Shown piece after piece: positions 53,328 through 61,766 of a stretch of DNA of 64,000 bases (position 1 is the stretch's first letter; each line of letters opens with the position of its first letter). Made by a program: the position numbers and the translations under genes. The DNA comes from Bacillota bacterium. GTDB taxonomy: Bacteria > Bacillota > Negativicutes > DSM-13327. The stretch covers positions 1-64,000 of the forward strand of contig JAGFZX010000002.1 of NCBI GenBank assembly GCA_017889585.1, written 5' to 3'. The notes below the pieces were generated by a model. It had not been told where the DNA came from and searched no databases. It was given only the letters and a program-made list of their open reading frames with translations.

Positions 53328-54842
53328 ATGGATTATATAAAAGATAAAGCACCTCCAGTACGTGAAGATCGTTTAAGAGCTTGTAATGCATATGGAGGAT
53401 CATGCAACAATTTGGTGGAACAATCCCAAAAGGGATGCCTTAATGGCATCAAGAGGACATTTTCCCAAACTCAAGGATGCCAGTTAAACTTAAGTCTAGC
53501 TATATTGAACACGATTCGTGATGCAGTGGTTATTGTGCATGGTCCCCTTGGTTGTGGTGGAGCTAATTTATCAGTTGCTGGAATCAATAAGAACTTCCAA
53601 CAATTGCGAGACAGTAACGCACGGGGATTGCTATGGGTTAATACCAATATGGGTGAGTCAGAAGTCATCAATGGTGGTGAAAATAATTTACGAGATGCCA
53701 TTTTGCATGCTGAAAAGGAATTTCGTCCGAGTGCCATTATTATTGTGAATAGCTGTGTACCAGCCATTATCGGCGATGACATTGATAGTGTTGTCGAAGG
53801 AGTACAAGGTGAAATAAAGGCCAAAATTGTACCTGTGCATTGCGAAGGTTTCAAGACGAAAATCATGGCTAGTGCTTATGATGCAGTATATCATGGAATC
53901 TTACGGAATCTGATACCAGAGCTGGATGCAGATGCAGTATCTAAACAAGACAATAAAAATCAACTTGAAGAATTACAGGAAAAATATCGTATGAGTCGTA
54001 CGGTGAATGTGCTCAATGTTTCGTCTATGAGTCGCGTTGACGAGTATGAATTGGTGAGGTTATTAAAAGCTTTGGATTTAAATTTAAACATATTGCCTTG
54101 TTATGCTCATCCTGAAGATTTTCTTAAAGCCACTGAGGCGGCACTTAATGTGAGTATTTGTGCGACTCATGACGATTATTTTGTTGAACATTTAAAAACA
54201 AAATATAATATTCCCTTTATTCTTCGAACCATTCCAGTTGGTGTTAAATATACAAATCGTTGGATTGAGGATATTGCTAAATTCTTTGGCCTTGAAGAAG
54301 AGGCTCAACGATTTATTGCCCAAGAAACTAAATTACTCGAAGAAGCATTGGAACCATATCGAGCATTGTTTAAAGGGAAAAGAGTCGTGATTGGTGGTGG
54401 TGAAATTCGTGTTGTTGCTAATGCTGAACTTCTTACTTACCTTGGATTTCAAGTAGTGGGTATGCGTGCTTATCATTATGATCAGTTTGCTGATGAAATG
54501 CTAGAAGAAGTCGCAGAAAGTGATAAAGTTCCATTTAATGTAGCCACTGGACAGCCATTTGAACAGGCCAATTTGCTTGCCAATTTGAAACCAGACTTGT
54601 ATGTCGGTCATGTTAATAACAATGGGTGGGCAGGAAAACAGGGGATTCCCGTTTTACCAATCTTTCACCAAAGTAATATCTTCCTCGGTTATACAGGGGT
54701 ATTCGAATTTGCTCGGCGTTTAGCCAGAGTGCTACGAAATTCTTCATTTAATCGCAATTTAGGTGAAAATACGAAACTTCCTTACTTTGAAAACTGGTAT
54801 GAAAATGATGCTTTTTCCTACATCGATGAGGGAAATGTATAG
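53328..54842 (+). CDS. Nitrogenase-like component 1, alpha subunit, pair 3
   Basis: 504 residues. Cys51, Cys76 (GPLGCGG) and Cys143 (NSCVPAIIGDD) fall at the same positions as in pair 1; Cys278 (SICATHDDY) matches the FeMo-co cysteine. The NifD His442 position is Leu (FLGYTG). A 14-residue insertion (about 205-218) separates the first two domains. It lies 13 bp after the beta gene and 37 bp before cysK. Confidence 0.9.
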   Translation: MDYIKDKAPPVREDRLRACNAYGGSCNNLVEQSQKGCLNGIKRTFSQTQGCQLNLSLAILNTIRDAVVIVHGPLGCGGANLSVAGINKNFQQLRDSNARGLLWVNTNMGESEVINGGENNLRDAILHAEKEFRPSAIIIVNSCVPAIIGDDIDSVVEGVQGEIKAKIVPVHCEGFKTKIMASAYDAVYHGILRNLIPELDADAVSKQDNKNQLEELQEKYRMSRTVNVLNVSSMSRVDEYELVRLLKALDLNLNILPCYAHPEDFLKATEAALNVSICATHDDYFVEHLKTKYNIPFILRTIPVGVKYTNRWIEDIAKFFGLEEEAQRFIAQETKLLEEALEPYRALFKGKRVVIGGGEIRVVANAELLTYLGFQVVGMRAYHYDQFADEMLEEVAESDKVPFNVATGQPFEQANLLANLKPDLYVGHVNNNGWAGKQGIPVLPIFHQSNIFLGYTGVFEFARRLARVLRNSSFNRNLGENTKLPYFENWYENDAFSYIDEGNV

Positions 54843-54879
54843 CATGAAGTGTAAGTGAAAAATAAGAGGAGTGAATTTT

Positions 54880-55809
54880 ATGTCAAAAATCGCTAATAAT
54901 ATTACGGAATTAATCGGTAGTACGCCACTACTTAAAATCAACAAAGTTGCCCAAGGAGCGAAAGCTGAAGTGGTCGTTAAATTGGAATCTTTTAATCCTG
55001 GTGGCAGTATCAAAGATCGTATTGGTTTCAGCATGATCAAAGATGCCGAAGAAAAAGGACTAATTAACGCAGATACTGTTATTATTGAGCCGACAAGTGG
55101 CAATACAGGGATTGCTCTGGCACTCATCGCTGCATCTAAAGGCTATCGCCTCATCTTGACAATGCCTGATACCATGAGTGTGGAACGGCGCAACTTATTA
55201 AAAGCATATGGGGCAGAATTAGTATTGAGTCCAGGTGGTGAAGGAATGAAAGGAGCAATCCGTAAAGCGGAAGAATTAACAACGCAAACTCCGAATTCTT
55301 TTATTCCACAGCAATTTAATAATCCAGCCAATCCAGAAGTTCACCGGGCAATTACAGCTGAAGAAATATGGAAAGATACAGATGGTAAAATTGACATTAT
55401 CGTCGGCGGTGTGGGTACAGGTGGTACTATTACTGGCGTTGGTGAAGTACTTAAAAAACGCAATCCATCGGTTCAGGTAGTGGCTGTAGAGCCTTTTGAT
55501 TCCCCCGTTCTTTCTGGAGGTCAGCCTGGGCCCCATAAAATTCAGGGGATTGGAGCAGGATTTGTTCCTAACGTATTAAACCTTCCCATTGTTGATGAAA
55601 TTTATAAAGTGAAAAACGAAGAAGCTTTAGATACAGCGCGGCGTCTAGCAAAAGAAGAAGGTGTATTGGTAGGGATTTCTTCTGGGGCTGCAGCATTTGC
55701 AGCGTTGCAGATTGCTAAGCGCCAAGAAAATGAGGGGAAATTAATTGTAGCAATACTGCCAGATACAGGTGAAAGGTATCTTAGTACTGTGCTCTTTCAA
55801 GAGAGCTGA
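54880..55809 (+). CDS. cysK: Cysteine synthase
   Basis: ATG 54880 (AGAGGA nine bases upstream) is preferred to GTG 54871. 309 residues. PLP lysine in NPGGSIKDR at about 41, TSGNTG substrate loop at about 72, GTGGTITG phosphate loop at about 178. Co-transcribed with nitrogenase-like pair 3, consistent with sulfide from that enzyme being fixed as cysteine (inference). This is the only intact complete cysK in the window. Confidence 0.93.
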   Translation: MSKIANNITELIGSTPLLKINKVAQGAKAEVVVKLESFNPGGSIKDRIGFSMIKDAEEKGLINADTVIIEPTSGNTGIALALIAASKGYRLILTMPDTMSVERRNLLKAYGAELVLSPGGEGMKGAIRKAEELTTQTPNSFIPQQFNNPANPEVHRAITAEEIWKDTDGKIDIIVGGVGTGGTITGVGEVLKKRNPSVQVVAVEPFDSPVLSGGQPGPHKIQGIGAGFVPNVLNLPIVDEIYKVKNEEALDTARRLAKEEGVLVGISSGAAAFAALQIAKRQENEGKLIVAILPDTGERYLSTVLFQES

Positions 55810-55850
55810 TTTTTCAGAATAGGATCGTTAAAATAAAAATAAGTAACTTG

Positions 55851-55899
55851 TCTGACTAGAAAACTAGAGGTCAAGTTCCCTAAGGAGGGGACTTGACCT
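55851..55899 (+). promoter_or_regulatory. Leader element 25 with hairpin but no T-run
   Basis: TCTGA, CTAG/CTAG inner stem, AGGT in an AGGTCAAGT/ACTTGACCT hairpin followed by TAGATC. It precedes a small ORF and the dead LarA-like gene, so it is probably decaying with them. Confidence 0.6.
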
Positions 55900-55919
55900 T
55901 AGATCATTTATTGAGGTAT

Positions 55920-56102
55920 ATGTCGACGAAACGGGAGTTGCCTGTGGCCCAGGCTGATGAAAAAACGGCTAAAATTGTTGCTCGTAATATCAATCGTATA
56001 TATCAAATTAGGAGTAAATTTGATGATAAGCCTACTGCGTTCCAAGTTATTAAACAATTAGATCTTACTGTAAATAAAGGTGAGTTCCGCATAAAAGTGT
56101 AG
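55920..56102 (+). CDS. Small hypothetical protein, 60 residues
   Basis: ATG 55920 with a closely spaced GAGG. The mixed-charge sequence (MSTKRELPVAQADEKTAKIV) has no membrane segment and I recognise no family. Most likely a remnant or small protein of the decaying block between cysK and the LarA-like pseudogene. Confidence 0.4.
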   Translation: MSTKRELPVAQADEKTAKIVARNINRIYQIRSKFDDKPTAFQVIKQLDLTVNKGEFRIKV

Positions 56103-56145
56103 CAGAGTCCATATCTACATTAGCGACGTTATAGGAGAGAAAGTT

Positions 56146-56631
56146 TATGATTGCCATTAAAAATAATCTGACTCGTATAATTGCCTTGCCTCCTGTGTTT
56201 AAAGGAAAAAAATACGAGAGAATATGCACACGTTAGATGTGAAAGCAGAGCTAACGGTCGAAGTTGACGCTTTGAGAGTTCTGATGAAAATTATTCCTGG
56301 ACAGAAGATTGCAGTGGCTGTCGCGAACCAAGGAATGACTAACTTAATTGCAATGGTGAAAGTATTAATCACTCGACTGCGATCAGTGGGAGCAGAGCCT
56401 TTTATCATAACTGCAATCGGTGGCGGTGAGCGACTTTCAGCTGATGAGCAAAGACATATTTTAGAAACTATAGGAATTACAGAACAGGCTGTAGGTGCCC
56501 CTATCTATTCAACAAAGGAAACTGTCCTTATTGGTGAGTCTCCCCAAGGTATACCAGTGTTTATTGATCGCTATGCCTATGAGGCTGATGGTATTATAGT
56601 TGTTAATCGGACAAAATTTCATATTAATTAA
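56146..56631 (+). pseudogene. LarA-like (DUF2088) lactate-racemase-domain remnant
   Basis: ATG 56146 (AGGAGAG upstream) opens NNLTRIIALPPVFKGKKYER, then stops. One extra A in the 7-A run (about 56208-56214) would join it to the 56224 frame: VAVANQGMTNLIAMVKVLI, YEADGIIVVNRTKFH, typical of the N-terminal half of DUF2088 proteins. The C-terminal half (usual length about 420) is absent. LarE, which makes the Ni-pincer cofactor for LarA, is encoded 1.7 kb downstream. Confidence 0.75.
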
Positions 56632-56841
56632 AATTATATTGAATGAAAAGTTAGTACTGGGTGCAGTCTCAAGATAATATTGTATTTAGTATAGTTTAAT
56701 CATGAATTTATCTTAGTTTATCAGATAACTAAAGACTGAGGATGTATTTATGGACCATAGTGAAAGAATAGAGTCATGGAATATAGAACTAACTGGATTT
56801 AGAGATATTAGAGAACCGTGATTCCTTAATGACACTAGAGG

Positions 56842-57203
56842 TTAACGTTTCAAAAAATGGTGGTGAATGATGGCCGGATTTTGAAAGATCCTAAGGCCAA
56901 ATGCCAGAAGGGCTGCATAGTATAGATCAATATAATCAGTTCCCCGATACAAATGAGGCCAGCGGCCGAGAGCGCATTAGTAAAGAATCCTGTCATGAAA
57001 ATCAGATTATCAAATTGTTCTTCTGATCCAGCCCGTAAGCCGCCAAACACCGAGTCTAGGGAAGCGAGCAAGGCTACAGACATATAGTTGGTATATTCTA
57101 TGGGCATGCGCAGGATCGTGGTTGGCAGATGGTTCTTTCTATAAAAAAAGTATTGACTCAATGTAATACTCATGGTAATCTTAAAATAAGTTGAATATTG
57201 CAT
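56842..57203 (-). pseudogene. Small basic protein (Sbp/DUF1290) remnant, antisense
   Basis: The minus-strand frame contains MPIEYTNYMSVALLASLDSVFGGLRAG and DNLIFMTGFFTNALSAAGL, the core of Sbp. The usual N-terminal membrane helix is lost. The C-terminal YYAALLAFGLRIFQNPAII lies in another frame, ending at 56842, so there is a frameshift near 56940. Sbp is normally encoded with division genes; this copy is out of place. Confidence 0.7.
57153..57181 (+). promoter_or_regulatory. SigA-type promoter
   Basis: TTGACT and TAATCT with a 17-bp spacer, 24 bp before leader element 26 and inside the 5' part of the antisense Sbp remnant. Confidence 0.55.
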
Positions 57204-57204
57204 T

Positions 57205-57267
57205 GCTGATCAGATAACTGAAGGCAAAAGAACTGTTTTAAAGCAGATTCTTTTGCCTTTTCTTTTT
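57205..57267 (+). promoter_or_regulatory. Leader element 26 with terminator
   Basis: GCTGA, TCAG/CTGA stem, AGGC in a GGCAAAAGAA/TTCTTTTGCC hairpin with a T-rich tail. Controls the cysK-larE unit. Confidence 0.78.
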
Positions 57268-57375
57268 CGATAATTATAAATAGAGTCAATTCTTGGAGTG
57301 TTGTGATTTAAGTTGCTTTATTTCTGGCATTAGCATGCATATACATTCTGTGGAAAAAATTGGGGGGGTAATGGT

Positions 57376-58314
57376 ATGTTAAAGATTGCAAAGAATTTAA
57401 CATAATTAATAGGCAATACGCTATTGTCAGAGCTGTCTAACTATGGTGAGCAGCATGGGCTTAAGGCTAGGATCATTGCAAAATTAGAATATTTTAATCC
57501 GTTGGGTAGTGTCAAGGACCGCATTGGTTATGCCATGATAAAGGATGCAGAAGAAAAAGGTTTAATTAGTGCGGGTTCAGTAATTATTGAGCCAACCAGT
57601 GGTAATACTGGTATTGCCGTGGCTTTTGTGGCAGCTGCTAAAGGGTACAAATTGATTTTAACCATGCCTGAGACCATGAGTATAGAAAGACGGAATTTGC
57701 TTAAGGGTTTGGGGGCTCACTTAGTGCTTACTCCTGGCGCACAAGGTATGAAAGGTGCGATCAGCAAAGCTGAAGAACTGGCAAAGGAAACTACCCATTC
57801 TTTTATTCCGCAACAGTTCCAAAATCCAGCCAATCCTGAAATACACCGCAACACAACAGTTGAGGAAATATGGCGGGATACAGATGGCAAAGTGGATATT
57901 TTCATCGCTGGGGCTGGTACAGGTGGCACGGTTACTGGGGTCGGTGAAGTGTTAAAAGCTAAGAATCCAGATGTGAAAATTATAGTTGTCGAACCAGCAG
58001 ATTCTCCTGTTTTGTCAGGAGGCAATCCTGGTCCCCATAAGATCCAAGGGATTGGGGAAGGATTTGTTCCTAGTGTTTTCAATAGTAATGTTATTGATGA
58101 AATATATAAAGTTCAAAATGAAGAAGCATTTGATACAGTGAGGCAGCTTGCGTCATCAGAAGGGTTGCTTGTCGGTATATCTAGTGGTGCAGCAGTATTT
58201 GCTGCGACGCAAATTGCAGCTCGTCCCGAAAATTTAGGGAAAATCATTGTCGTGTTGTTGCCTGATACAGGGGAACGATATTTGTCGACACCGCTGTTGT
58301 TCCAATCAGAGTAA
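57376..58314 (+). pseudogene. cysK: Cysteine synthase with an early nonsense codon
   Basis: ATG 57376, behind a G7 run, reads LKIAKNLT, then TAA at 57403 where the 54.9-kb copy has GAA (Glu), then [16 protein letters not shown] and a complete CysK body with [15 protein letters not shown] and GTGGTVTG. Otherwise about the length of CysK (312 codons) and nearly identical to the copy at the window start. The track's TTG 57424 restart would lose 16 residues, and function is doubtful. A single G-to-T change explains the stop. Confidence 0.85.
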
Positions 58315-58372
58315 TAATACTGTCATGGATACGTATCAAAGGTGCAGGTGCTATTTTAAGAGGAGGTTAATA

Positions 58373-59182
58373 ATGGAAGAAATTAATATCAAAACTAAAC
58401 AACTTAATGATTTTCTCAGTGGATTTGGAAGTGTAGTGGTAGCTTTTTCCGGTGGTGTGGATAGTAGCTTTTTGGCTGCGGCAGCACTGCGCGCTGTAGG
58501 AGATAAGGCGATTGCGGTCACTGCTTTTTCAGAGACGCTGGCTGAGAGCGAGAAAAATGAAGCCGTCTTAATTGCTAAGGAAATTGGCATTCAGCACATA
58601 CTTTTAAATATTAGTGAACTGAATAGTTCAGAGTTTGTGGAGAATACCGTGAGTCGTTGTTATCACTGTAAGAAAGAACGGTTTTCAGTCTTAGCTGAGT
58701 GGGCTAAGGAGAATCATTATAATTGGGTGCTTGAGGGATCTAATGCTGATGATCTATCTGATTATCGTCCTGGAATCAAGGCTGTGGAAGAACTTGAGTC
58801 TGTAAGGAGTCCTTTGCTTGAAGTCGGTCTTACTAAGAGTGAAATCAGAGAGATATCAAGACAATGGAATTTGCCGACCTGGGATAAACTAAGTGCGGCT
58901 TGCCTATCTTCTCGGGTAGCCTATGGAATTTCTGTTACTGCAGAAAGGCTTAAGCAAATAGAAGATGCCGAAGAACTGGTAAAGAAGTTTTGTTCAGGGC
59001 AAGTCAGGGTTAGACATCACGGAAATATTGCAAGGATTGAAGTAGTACCTGAAAATATTGGGTTAATTATCGCTCCCGAAATCGCGAGCATACTTGATCA
59101 GGGTTTGAAAGAAATCGGCTTTACTTATGTCACTGTTGATTTGGCTGGCTATCGAATGGGTAGTATGAATGCAAATATATAG
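58373..59182 (+). CDS. larE: LarE-type sacrificial sulfur transferase
   Basis: ATG 58373 (AGAGGAGG upstream) replaces the track's long N-terminal extension. 269 residues: PP-loop SGGVDSS at about 25, CYHCKK at about 101, and AACLSSRVAYG at about 177 with the cysteine that LarE donates to the nickel-pincer cofactor. It works with LarB, LarC and LarA, none intact here; the LarA-like remnant lies upstream. Confidence 0.88.
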   Translation: MEEINIKTKQLNDFLSGFGSVVVAFSGGVDSSFLAAAALRAVGDKAIAVTAFSETLAESEKNEAVLIAKEIGIQHILLNISELNSSEFVENTVSRCYHCKKERFSVLAEWAKENHYNWVLEGSNADDLSDYRPGIKAVEELESVRSPLLEVGLTKSEIREISRQWNLPTWDKLSAACLSSRVAYGISVTAERLKQIEDAEELVKKFCSGQVRVRHHGNIARIEVVPENIGLIIAPEIASILDQGLKEIGFTYVTVDLAGYRMGSMNANI

Positions 59183-59287
59183 TGGGTTTACTATAAAAAT
59201 AACACTAAGTTATGGAAAATTCTTTTAATTATCTTTAGTAACAGATGAAAATATTGGTGATATACCAATAAAAAATAAATACTAAGA

Positions 59288-59356
59288 GCTGATTGGAAAA
59301 CCAAAGGCCGAGGATGTCCCCTATTTAGGGAGGACATCTGAGGTCTTTTTTATTTT
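59288..59356 (+). promoter_or_regulatory. Leader element 27 with terminator
   Basis: GCTGA, TTGG/CCAA inner stem, AGGC in an AGGCCGAGGATGTCC hairpin with its complement and T6. Upstream of the YeiH-type exporter. Wording is close to element 9. Confidence 0.78.
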
Positions 59357-59392
59357 GCAATCATTCACGAAATGACAAAGGAGGATTATTCA

Positions 59393-60733
59393 ATGGCAGG
59401 TGCAACACAATCGACGCTTCCTTGGTATCAAAGAGAAGATACATGGGCAATTATCATTGCTTTGGGACTTGTTCTGGGCATTAGTGCTGCGTTCTTTGGC
59501 GGTGTGATGGGATTATTTAAATCAATGGCAGTTAGTATTCCTGGATGGTCTAATGATGTAAGTAAAGTGACTGCTGGGTTTAGTAAAAATATTTCTGGAC
59601 TCTTTATATTATTTGGATTTTTTCTTATGGCTTTTTCGATAGGTGCTCGTGTGATGGGCTATAATGTTAAACATTTTATAGCAGGTTTCACAGTGTTATA
59701 TATTGTATCGGTGTTTGTTTCTATTCTGGGTTCCAATCAATTTATTAAAGAGTGGCAGCTAGAAACTCCACTACTTGCCTTGATGGTCGGTCTACTTATC
59801 GGCAATACTGTGACCCTGCCACGGTGGTTTCAGGCTGGATTAAGGACTGAGTACTACGTAAAAACTGGTATCGTTCTTATGGGGGCTACCTTACCATTCA
59901 CCATCATTATGCAAGCGGGTCCTTTCGCAATACTGCAAGCGACAATTGTTTCCGTTATCACTTTTGCAGTGATTTACTTTGCCGCAACTCGTTTGTTTGG
60001 TTTAGATGAACGTTTTGCTGCCTGCTTGGGGGCAGGTGGCTCGATTTGTGGTGTATCGGCTGCAATTGCGATTGGTGGCGCTTGTCGTGCGAAAAAAGAG
60101 TATGTTTCTGTGGCTATATCCATGGTTATTGTTTGGGCCGTAGTGATGATTTTCATACTTCCTCTGTGGGCGAAGCAATTGGCCATGGATGCTGGGCCTG
60201 CCGGGGCGTGGATTGGTACTTCGGAGTTTGCTGATGCAGCTGGTTTTGCAGCTGCCGAGGCTATGGGAGATGAAAGATCTGTTAAAACTTTTACGCTGAT
60301 GAAAGTTGTTGGTCGAGATATGTTTGTAGGCGTGTGGGCACTCGTGGTTGCCTTTTTATCGGTAACAGCTTGGGAAAACAAAAGTTCCGCTACATCGGAG
60401 CGTATTGATAAAGGAGAAATCTGGCGTCGTTTTCCTAAATTCATTATTGGTTTCTTTATAACTTCAATCTTTATCACTGTGCTTATTGCGATGATGGAGC
60501 CTAAAACTGCGTCGGCTTTTTCAAAAGATGCTTTAGGATCTATCAAAACATTACGTGGTTGGACATTTACGTGGACGTTTTTAAGTATTGGGTTTACCAC
60601 CCGTTTTCGTGAGCTGACTTCTTTTGGTTGGAAACCGCTAGTGGCATTCACAATTGGTGTATTAATCAATGTTCCCCTTGGTTACTGGCTATCTAATGTA
60701 GTATTTGTAGATTACTGGTTGAACATTAAATAA
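59393..60733 (+). CDS. Putative sulfate exporter family transporter (YeiH/UPF0324)
   Basis: ATG 59393, behind AAAGGAGG, gives 446 residues with 10-11 membrane segments. UPF0324 features: MVGLLIGNTVTLP, VLMGATLPFTII and GAGGSICGVSAAIA. The family name comes from a proposed sulfate export role and is often CysK-linked. Longer than typical YeiH (about 350) owing to an N-terminal segment and a 60-residue inserted loop. Confidence 0.85.
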   Translation: MAGATQSTLPWYQREDTWAIIIALGLVLGISAAFFGGVMGLFKSMAVSIPGWSNDVSKVTAGFSKNISGLFILFGFFLMAFSIGARVMGYNVKHFIAGFTVLYIVSVFVSILGSNQFIKEWQLETPLLALMVGLLIGNTVTLPRWFQAGLRTEYYVKTGIVLMGATLPFTIIMQAGPFAILQATIVSVITFAVIYFAATRLFGLDERFAACLGAGGSICGVSAAIAIGGACRAKKEYVSVAISMVIVWAVVMIFILPLWAKQLAMDAGPAGAWIGTSEFADAAGFAAAEAMGDERSVKTFTLMKVVGRDMFVGVWALVVAFLSVTAWENKSSATSERIDKGEIWRRFPKFIIGFFITSIFITVLIAMMEPKTASAFSKDALGSIKTLRGWTFTWTFLSIGFTTRFRELTSFGWKPLVAFTIGVLINVPLGYWLSNVVFVDYWLNIK

Positions 60734-60803
60734 TTTAAATTTCACGGAACTAAAAACAGTTGGCAAGGCATTGTATTGACGTGTTGCTAAAGGAGGACCA
60801 ATC

Positions 60804-61148
60804 ATGGGAGAATTGCATAAATCGATGGTAGATCATCTGACTCGGATTATATTAAAACCGGTGGAGGAGCCCTTGCGTTGTCAACAATTTCTGATGAATG
60901 ATATGGCTGATGCGCAGGCAGTAAGATGTTTTGGCCTACAATTGCAACGCAGAACGAAACGGGTAGCATTAATGATGGAATTGCTGTTGACAAAGGGGTT
61001 TGTTTTTAGTTTTCAAAAGGGCTATATTTTTGCTGACTCGCCAGTGATGGAAGCGCAGGAGGCAAAAGAATATTTACTGGAGAATGGATTTTTTGATCAA
61101 GAATTTCAAATATTTCTAGAGTATGGGCGTAAATGGGGCGTAATGTGA
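60804..61148 (+). CDS. Hypothetical protein, 114 residues
   Basis: Clear start behind AAAGGAGG. A soluble, mixed-charge protein (MGELHKSMVDHLTRIIL ... FFDQEFQIFLEYGRKWG). Helical by eye, with no motif I recognise. It lies 70 bp after the YeiH-like gene and may be co-transcribed. Confidence 0.65.
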   Translation: MGELHKSMVDHLTRIILKPVEEPLRCQQFLMNDMADAQAVRCFGLQLQRRTKRVALMMELLLTKGFVFSFQKGYIFADSPVMEAQEAKEYLLENGFFDQEFQIFLEYGRKWGVM

Positions 61149-61179
61149 AATGAAAACAATATCCTATAAGATAGTGTAG

Positions 61180-61310
61180 AAATAAAGGCCTCGGCTGTCC
61201 GGGATGTCCGAGCAGGCTGTAGCGGAAGTCAGATGGATGGGAAAGGAAGCACTAGTTCCGCAAAGCAAGCCGCTACGGTAAGTAAGGCGCAGCCGACTAG
61301 CCTAAATCCT
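61180..61310 (+). other. GC-rich structured intergenic region
   Basis: Strikingly GC-rich for this window. GTAGCGG (about 61217) pairs with CCGCTAC (about 61269), and GGCTG (about 61192) with CAGCC (about 61291), giving nested long-range stems. GGTAAGTAAGGCGCAGCCGACTAGCC-type wording hints at a relic of a folded RNA such as a group II intron part. No known riboswitch core was recognised. Confidence 0.4.
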
Positions 61311-61388
61311 AGTATAGGAATAAAGTGGACATAGCGGTATAGGAGTATATAACGAAAACGAATAATGAATGATGAGAGGGTAATGACT

Positions 61389-61577
61389 ATGAATAAAAAA
61401 GTAATACGAATGATTGTTGCTGTATTGGTAGCGGTGCTTGTATCGGGAACGGTATTGCTGCCAACTACGGCAACGATATTTGCCGTAGAACAGACGGCTG
61501 ATCAGGAACAGTCGACGCCTCCATCGGAGAATGCTCCGAAAGACGGTGGTAATGAACATTCAGGTCATCATATGTAA
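61389..61577 (+). CDS. Small secreted peptide with His-rich tail
   Basis: ATG 61389 with GAGAGGG is preferred to 61365. 62 residues: a hydrophobic signal (VIRMIVAVLVAVLVSG), a Gln/Glu/Pro linker, and the C-terminal NEHSGHHM. Lies before a two-component system and a TolC-like efflux gene. A metal-binding or sensing peptide is plausible. Confidence 0.6.
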   Translation: MNKKVIRMIVAVLVAVLVSGTVLLPTTATIFAVEQTADQEQSTPPSENAPKDGGNEHSGHHM

Positions 61578-61581
61578 TAGC

Positions 61582-61616
61582 AAAGCAGCCCTTCTATAGA
61601 AAGGGTTGCTTTTGTA
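61582..61616 (+). terminator. Intrinsic terminator
   Basis: AAGCAGCCCTT paired with AAGGGTTGCTT, followed by TTTG. Confidence 0.8.
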
Positions 61617-61657
61617 TATAGAACAATTAGAAATAAACCGTGAATTCACATAAGTTT

Positions 61658-61710
61658 TTCATATTTTCTTCAAAACTTCTTCACAATATACTTGTATACT
61701 AAAGATAAAA
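61658..61710 (+). promoter_or_regulatory. Putative response-regulator operator and promoter
   Basis: TTCATATTTTCTTCA followed by CTTCTTCAC and a TATACT -10. The first motif matches TTCATACTTTCTTCA at 62899 in 14 of 15 positions, each upstream of a gene of this locus. Confidence 0.5.
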
Positions 61711-61766
61711 AACGCGGCTAAAAGCAAATATAAAAATGAAAATGTTATGTGAGAGGGGGGCTTCTT

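Noticed and set aside
2508-54842. Canonical nif (N2 fixation) cluster
   Set aside because: No NifE/NifN, NifV or NifA/GlnB genes; His442 of NifD is replaced in all three alpha subunits; neighbours are sulfur genes.
56749-56820. 23-codon ORF (MDHSERIESWNIELTG) after a weak leader-like stretch near 56716
   Set aside because: The leader pattern there lacks the conserved GCTGA/AGGC and a terminator, and the ORF matches nothing I know; likely a remnant.
694-59356. Leader core read as a DNA operator, because TCAG...CTGA with GATC looks palindromic
   Set aside because: Other copies replace both arms together (CTGG/CCAG, TTGG/CCAA, CTAG/CTAG) with variable loop length, and all are followed by terminators sharing AGGY and lie downstream of promoters. 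This fits an RNA hairpin better than a fixed protein site.
694-59356. Leaders as S-box (SAM) riboswitches, T-boxes or ANTAR/RAT antiterminator targets
   Set aside because: The core is only about 21-26 nt, without the S-box or T-box consensus, without paired hexaloops, and without the length of a RAT. No ANTAR or BglG-type protein is encoded in the window.
59974-60669. 231-residue minus-strand ORF inside the YeiH-like gene
   Set aside because: Shadow of a membrane-protein gene on the other strand; no ribosome site and low-complexity Ala/Thr/Pro/Ile composition.
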